From Bolinopsis microptera (lineage: Eukaryota; Ctenophora; Tentaculata; Lobata; Bolinopsidae): DNA of 64,000 nucleotides. The position numbers were made by a program, and so were the translations under genes. Below, in pieces: positions 59,370 through 64,000 of the stretch. The notes under the pieces are model-generated. The model was not told where the DNA came from. It was given only the letters and a program-made list of their open reading frames with translations, and made no database searches. The stretch's first letter is position 1. Every line of letters begins with the position of its first letter. The stretch is from NCBI RefSeq assembly GCF_026151205.1, contig NC_087078.1, positions 3,799,675-3,863,674 on the forward strand, given 5' to 3'.

Positions 59370-59426
59370 GCAGCCAGGAAAAAACTCAACCTCAATAACC
59401 AATCACCACGACCAGAGACTCCCGAG
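59370..59426 (+). CDS. CNGA-like: CNG channel exon: post-CNBD segment
   Basis: 57 nt, phase 0 to 0, acceptor ACTTTACAG, donor GAG|GTGAGT. Reads AARKKLNLNNQSPRPETPE. Follows the C helix as in other CNGA proteins, where a KGRQIL/ARKKL-type basic segment comes next. Confidence 0.8.
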
Positions 59427-60252
59427 GTGAGTACGATGGGGAGGGGATGTAATCAGGGTACAGACAGACAGACGGGCGGACGGACACTATCACTAACTGG
59501 GACTAAAGAAAAAATACTATTTTAGGACAGTTAACCAGACAAGAACTGACGTGAACTTTGACTGACAATATTTCGTTTGGTCTATTTGAGGGGATCGGAG
59601 TTCTATTGACGACCTGTTTATATATCCTGACAATAAACATAAACAGTAACTGGAGGGGGTTGGGATTAGGTAACCGTCTTTGTGCTTTGTTTTCTAATAA
59701 GCTGTTTTAATGTTCCAATAATCATGTGATCAACTAATCAACTAATTAATTAACTACTCGATTAACTGTAATTAACTTAAAGTGTACTGTGTCTTAATGT
59801 CTTTACTATTATGTGCAGTTCATATCGCTGGCTGTAACATTTTATAAACCTTATGTAGAGGTATTTTCTAAAAACTGTTGCTGAAATGGTGAGTACCATT
59901 AAATGGTAACGTGGTAACTGTTACATGGTACCTATGGTAACTATTATAATAATATGGTAACAAGATGACTTAAACCAAAACTCCGGACCAACTTATGCCT
60001 TGCTGCATTAAATTTGATTCAAACCAGCTTAATTCGGGACTGTCGCGCCTTCTTCCGGAGTGCTAAGTTGTGCTGTAGATATATTATAATAGTATAATAT
60101 TATTAACTAGGACTTTAATAAGTTAAACTGGGTAAGTTGGAAATACCACTTACCTAGCGTGTCGCTATAGCTACATATTATACAATCACCACTGAGTATG
60201 TACCACATCTCATTACACAAGATAGTTACCATAGTTACACAAGACTCACCAG
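59427..60252. other. Intron
   Basis: AT-rich, with GACAGACAGACGGGCGGACG-like short repeat just after the donor and several ATGGTAAC repeats near 59905-59955. Nothing else seen. Confidence 0.6.
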
Positions 60253-60432
60253 GTGGCGGCACTACGTATGGAAACTAACGGGTCAGTCCCTGGTTCAGTC
60301 TCCTCTATAGACTCCAGAGAATCACTAATAGACCACCTTACCGAGCATGATATTGATCTGATAGATGTTCTGAAACCACAGGATCAGGGCAGATTCAATA
60401 TGGGGCTTGACAGCTACAAGAATGTAGTCACG
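60253..60432 (+). CDS. CNGA-like: CNG channel exon: C-terminal tail, part 1
   Basis: 180 nt, phase 0 to 0, acceptor CTCACCAG, donor ACG|GTAAAC. Reads VAALRMETNGSVPGSVSSID, then SRESLIDHLTEHDIDLIDVL and a polar end. Not conserved enough to name a domain. Open frame, flanking exons and phase support it. Confidence 0.75.
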
Positions 60433-60811
60433 GTAAACGTAACAGCAATATAAAAACAAAGCAACCAGTCTTTAAAAGAAAACAGCATTTCTATTAATGG
60501 ACAGGCAATTTCGCAGTCAAGCATATGAAGGACGGATTAAAAAGACGAGATGAAGTGACTTGGTATTTTAGTTGAGCATCCATCTACCTTCTTACCGGAG
60601 CCAGGATGTTTTCTAGCAAACTCACAAGCACACCCACAAGCACACTCACAAGCACACCCACAAGCACACCCACAACAACACACTCAATATATGACATATT
60701 ATACACAGTCAATTCAGAAGAGATGTCGAACTATCGTTATCAATATTTCATATTAAAATCACTCATTCTCATCAGAGATATTGTACACAATTCCACCTCC
60801 CTTCTCCTCAG
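60433..60811. other. Intron
   Basis: Holds a short (ACAAGCACACCC)n-like repeat at 60620-60680. Ends with a good polypyrimidine tract (CCACCTCCCTTCTCCTCAG). Confidence 0.7.
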
Positions 60812-60971
60812 GCTGCACGGCAGAAGCTAGCTCGTGATGCTAAGCCCCAACAAGACGAGGACACCACAGAGACTGAGAGGAGAATTAGTTTTACAAACAG
60901 TGTGGAACTGGCAGACACTCTCGGAAAGAGATTGGAAGATCTGGAGAAACTAGTTCTCACTCTAGCTAAAG
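60812..60971 (+). CDS. CNGA-like: CNG channel exon: C-terminal coiled coil (CLZ-like)
   Basis: 160 nt, acceptor CTCCTCAG, donor AAAG|GTTAGG, entry phase 0, exit phase 1. Reads AARQKLARDAKPQQDED, an acidic linker, ERRISFTNS (an RRxS kinase-type motif), then SVELADTLGKRLEDLEKLVL then TLAK. The last part has leucines at heptad spacing and sits where CNGA subunits carry the leucine zipper that sets subunit trimerisation. The exit phase fits either 61240 or 62911. Confidence 0.85.
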
Positions 60972-61239
60972 GTTAGGGGTCCACTTTTAGGGGGCCAACA
61001 GGCGTCCACTCGAGTACAGGGGTCCACTAGTAGGGTCTCCTGTGAAACAGTACACTAAACACGTGATAGAGTACATGGTTGACGGTGTAATGTTAATTCA
61101 CTAGATCTAAGTATATCAGATAAATATAAATCTAGGCTAGGCTATATACTTGATAGGCTATATACTTGATAAAGATCTTTAAATTAGATTTTAACCAAAT
61201 TAATTAGTTACCAATTATATGATTATGCTAATTACCCAG

Positions 61240-61352
61240 AGATAAAGACGACGAATAAGAGCGTGTTAACACTGCAGAAACAGCTCACTAAAGTCTATCC
61301 TAACTCCAAGTCGGACAGTAGTAGTAGCAGCAGTAGTGACGATGAATCATGA
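61240..61352 (+). CDS. CNGA-like: CNG channel terminal exon
   Basis: 113 nt, acceptor TTACCCAG, entry phase 1. Reads EIKTTNKSVLTLQKQLTKVY then PNSKSDSSSSSSSDDES and stops at TGA 61350-61352. It extends the coiled coil by about two heptads and ends in a Ser/Asp tail of casein-kinase-2-like composition. A clear polyadenylation signal is not close; the nearest AATAAA noted is at 62561. Confidence 0.85.
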
Positions 61353-62910
61353 TCTTAAAATACAGGTGCGTAGTAGCTGTAGTGACTGTGAGACCCCAGT
61401 CTGACACTGGGTGTGAGACTGGAGATTTGACCGCAGCAAAGTAGATAATTTAGTCAGGATCAGCGAAAAATGTAAAACTCAGAATTCCGAATTAAGATCT
61501 TTATTTATTCGAGTATTGTTATCGGCTTTCGATTTCGAGATAAGCTACGAAATTAATGGTGATGCTTCGCATAAACGAGGATAGTATATTATAGTGTAAA
61601 GACATGGTACTCCTAGTATAGGTCTCCATGGTAACTATTTCATACTCCCAGCTCAGGTCGATTAGCAACAATTGGGCGGGGACCAACTGAGAGCTGACAG
61701 AGAAAGAACAGAGACTACAAAACAACCTCACCAGAAAGCCACATTAATACTCACGATACATAGAGTAGATTTGCATAATGAGCCTAGAGGATTTTAATCA
61801 GAGTTTAGTAACCGTCCTAGGACAATGATCTTATAAGAGCTTGAAAAGAACAACAAGACCGGGCAGAAGTGTGAGACTGTTAACAAGTGATCTCAAAAGA
61901 AGGACAAATCTGTTTTGGGTTTAGAGCTACTGATATGTTTGGTAGTTCACGAGTTATGCTATTACTGAATATGATAAAACACGCACACGCCCACACACAC
62001 GCCCACACACACGCCCACACACACGCTCACACACACGCTCACACACACGCTCACACACACGCCCACACACACGCTCACACACACACACGCACACGCCCAC
62101 ACACACGCTCACACACGCGCACAACACTGCGCTAAGTTGAAAGATGAATATTTGAAAGATGAATATTTGAAAGATAAGATACCAATTAGAATGCTCTCAC
62201 TAGAAGAATTATAGTGACCGATGTAAAATGCCACGTTTTAGCCGTGCGGGAGAGTAGTGTATTGATTAATTGCATCCATTTTCTCTGACGATATGCTTAT
62301 TAATTTCATGTTCAATAACGTGTTAAAAATGTAAAGCAATTTCGTATTTTCTATGATATTTATATTGAAATCTTGAGACCGATTCTATTTGTAGAGAGAA
62401 GGAAAACGTCATTGCTAAAAAACGTAAAATTATAGTGATGATATATGGAGCATAAGATATCAAAATATATTGCAAAACAAATGTACCTCAAAATGAAATA
62501 TCAAAAGTGTAATCAAACGGATAAAAAGCTGTAGTTACAAAACATAATTCTATATCAGGAAATAAATGCGTCACCTCTAACAGTAACCAACGATGACTTA
62601 CTTTTCATTTGCATAAAAATAATGTAACAGAAGAGGGGTACCTCATTTCCTTCTCAATTTTCCTAAAACAGATAGATGAAAGCAATTGAAGTAAGTTTAA
62701 CAAGTGTAACTTAATAACCTTATAATGCTTTTGGACACGATGGGAAACACACAACATAAGGCTTGAAATCTTCGTAAAACTACATCATTAGAGCCTCAAA
62801 TTATTTGTTATATTATATGTAGTAGTGTTGAAAGTATTAAAATAACCTTATCACACAACTCAGTTAACCCAGTGTAACTGGTACACTCCCGCAATGTTTC
62901 TATTTAACAG
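61353..62910. repeat. 3' flank or intron with an ACACACGCCC minisatellite
   Basis: A CA-rich repeat (cacacacacgcc/cacacacacgct units) occupies about 61979-62122. A triple TGAAAGATGAATATT repeat follows at 62139-62175. The rest is AT-rich. It may contain the 3'UTR of the channel. Confidence 0.8.
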
Positions 62911-63011
62911 GGATAATCCTGTCAGAGGAAAGTAGTGTCCTGATATCTGAACTGTTGGAACTCTGCCAAGAGCAGTCTGAACTGATTTCACGTTGTGTGG
63001 AAGAGGCGTAG
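62911..63011 (+). CDS. Possible alternative terminal exon of the channel
   Basis: After an acceptor TATTTAACAG (ending 62910), entry in phase 1 gives GIILSEESSVLISELLELCQ then EQSELISRCVEEA and a TAG at 63009-63011. The hydrophobic spacing is heptad-like, a plausible different continuation of the coiled coil begun in 60812-60971. A GT donor (AAG|GTAAAG) follows a few bases after the stop, so it could be an exon of another transcript with an intron in the 3'UTR. Confidence 0.4.
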
Positions 63012-64000
63012 AGCAAGGTAAAGTGAATACCATCCTTTCCCTGGGATCAGTTTTAGTGGGGGGGGGGGGGGCGAGGTATTCTATAGATTACAAGAAATAG
63101 AATACAGCAGTATGGATAACAAGAGGGTAAAGGTAGATAGGTGAAATCTGCAATGATTCGCTTCAATACAATACAAAAATAAGGCTTATAAGAAATGCTA
63201 AGAGACTGGCAGTCATTATTTTAGCCACGACTTTTAAAGCTTAATAGTATTCATTCTTGATCACACTCATTATTATTTTTAAATCGACAGCCGAGAAAAT
63301 CATGACAAGGATAATCAATTTAATAGGGAAGTTCATTGGATCAAGGAAAGGACAAGCTGTGATTAGAATAAAACCACTCTCACGAAAGTGATCTCAGTTT
63401 AGAATTAGATAAGAATGAGCGAGATTCGTAGTAGTTAGTTGCTGTTATTACTTCAGCGAGATGTCCTTACAATTATCACTTCGTCAAAATTCAAGATTGT
63501 TGGTTAGATTTTTCATAACAACACGTGTGAAACATAACAACACTTGTAACACATAACAACACGTACCTGTCGACCATCGTAGGCTAAAGTTAGAATACCG
63601 CGAAATAACAAGTCAGAGGTGGAGCCAACTCCTACAATCTCCTGAATTAGAACTGTTTGTAGATCTCAAGTAAGTTGAGTTTTAGAACTGGACTGCTACT
63701 TTAAACGCAGCTATTGTATCAGCTGTGATTCTCGAATACACGTTGAACTTCTGTGCGTACATATGAAAATATCAGATTTCATATCAAAAGATTGCAAGCC
63801 TATGCAAACTTTCAAATGTAATGAGTTTGAACTATAAAGTTTCTGAGTAAAGAAGAGTGACGACCAATGTCCCTTAATCAATGGATCTCACATACCTTGC
63901 ATATCTTGTCAGCTATCCCAAATATGTCGAAAATATGTTTGGCATGGCTTTTGGGGTCCCTTTTTTCAATAGACATGGTCGGGAGACCTCCACTTCTATC
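63012..64000. other. Non-coding stretch
   Basis: A poly-G run at about 63057-63071 and short direct repeats (AACAACAC-TGTAACACAT near 63518-63562). No exon could be supported. Confidence 0.4.

Larger units (their letters stand above)
1..61352 (+). other. CNGA-like: Proposed extent of a single CNG channel gene with many alternative first exons
   Basis: Two blocks share the + strand: a confident CNGA-type channel core (50137-61352) and an upstream series of ATG-led exons with GT donors. The upstream exons have donor phases that match the next available shared acceptors: phase 2 before 19887, phase 0 before 50137. Exons 19887-19971 and 20359-20442 appear to be used only by the upstream set. No other recognisable host gene intervenes, only transposons and repeats. 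The gene would continue leftwards beyond the window, since the first exon is open at base 1. The joining of the two blocks is inference. An alternative is that some upstream exons belong to one or more separate genes. Confidence 0.5.

Noticed and set aside
61887-62135. His/Ala/Thr repeat frame
   Set aside because: Translation of the ACACACGCCC repeat; no homology or splice signals.

Overview
The window is animal nuclear DNA: AT-rich, with GT-AG introns, many minisatellites and DNA transposons, and genes spread over tens of kilobases. The one protein that can be named with confidence is a cyclic nucleotide-gated (CNG) cation channel of the alpha (CNGA) type on the + strand. Nothing in the sequence fixes the species; an invertebrate is likely.

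CNG core, 50137-61352. Eleven exons join in frame and give S1, S2, S2-S4 linker, S4 to pore to C-linker, cyclic-nucleotide-binding domain (CNBD), a C-terminal coiled coil and a Ser/Asp-rich tail ending at a TGA at 61350-61352. The S4-pore-C-linker exon exists twice (54366-55018 and 55740-56383). Both copies enter in phase 0 and leave in phase 2, so only one can be used per mRNA. A further exon at 62911-63011 offers a possible alternative C terminus.

Upstream array, 1-49800. Nearly 50 kb upstream of S1 holds a series of ATG-led, mostly low-complexity open exons, each ending at a GT donor. Those before 19.9 kb all end in phase 2, which is the entry phase of a small exon at 19887-19971; that exon passes in phase 0 to 20359-20442. 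Those after 20.4 kb end in phase 0, the entry phase of the first S1-side exon at 50137. The simplest reading is one channel gene with a large set of alternative promoters and first exons that give different cytoplasmic N termini. Many carry RRxS-type kinase motifs and in-frame tandem repeats. This is an inference from phase and layout; transcript data would settle it. It is the most interesting feature of the window.

Mobile and repeated DNA. A ~3.5-kb DNA transposon (41778-45293) with ~385-bp inverted repeats carries a frameshifted gene for a PIN/FEN-like nuclease plus CXC zinc-binding protein. A 1.55-kb piggyBac-like non-autonomous element (23160-24708) contains a LINE reverse-transcriptase tail. 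A small inverted-repeat element lies in a 16-bp minisatellite inside the channel intron, where a partial copy of the S4 exon has also been duplicated with its splice acceptor. A ~3.1-kb array of about 110 copies of a 28-bp unit fills 1901-4979.

No tRNA, rRNA or CRISPR array was recognised.
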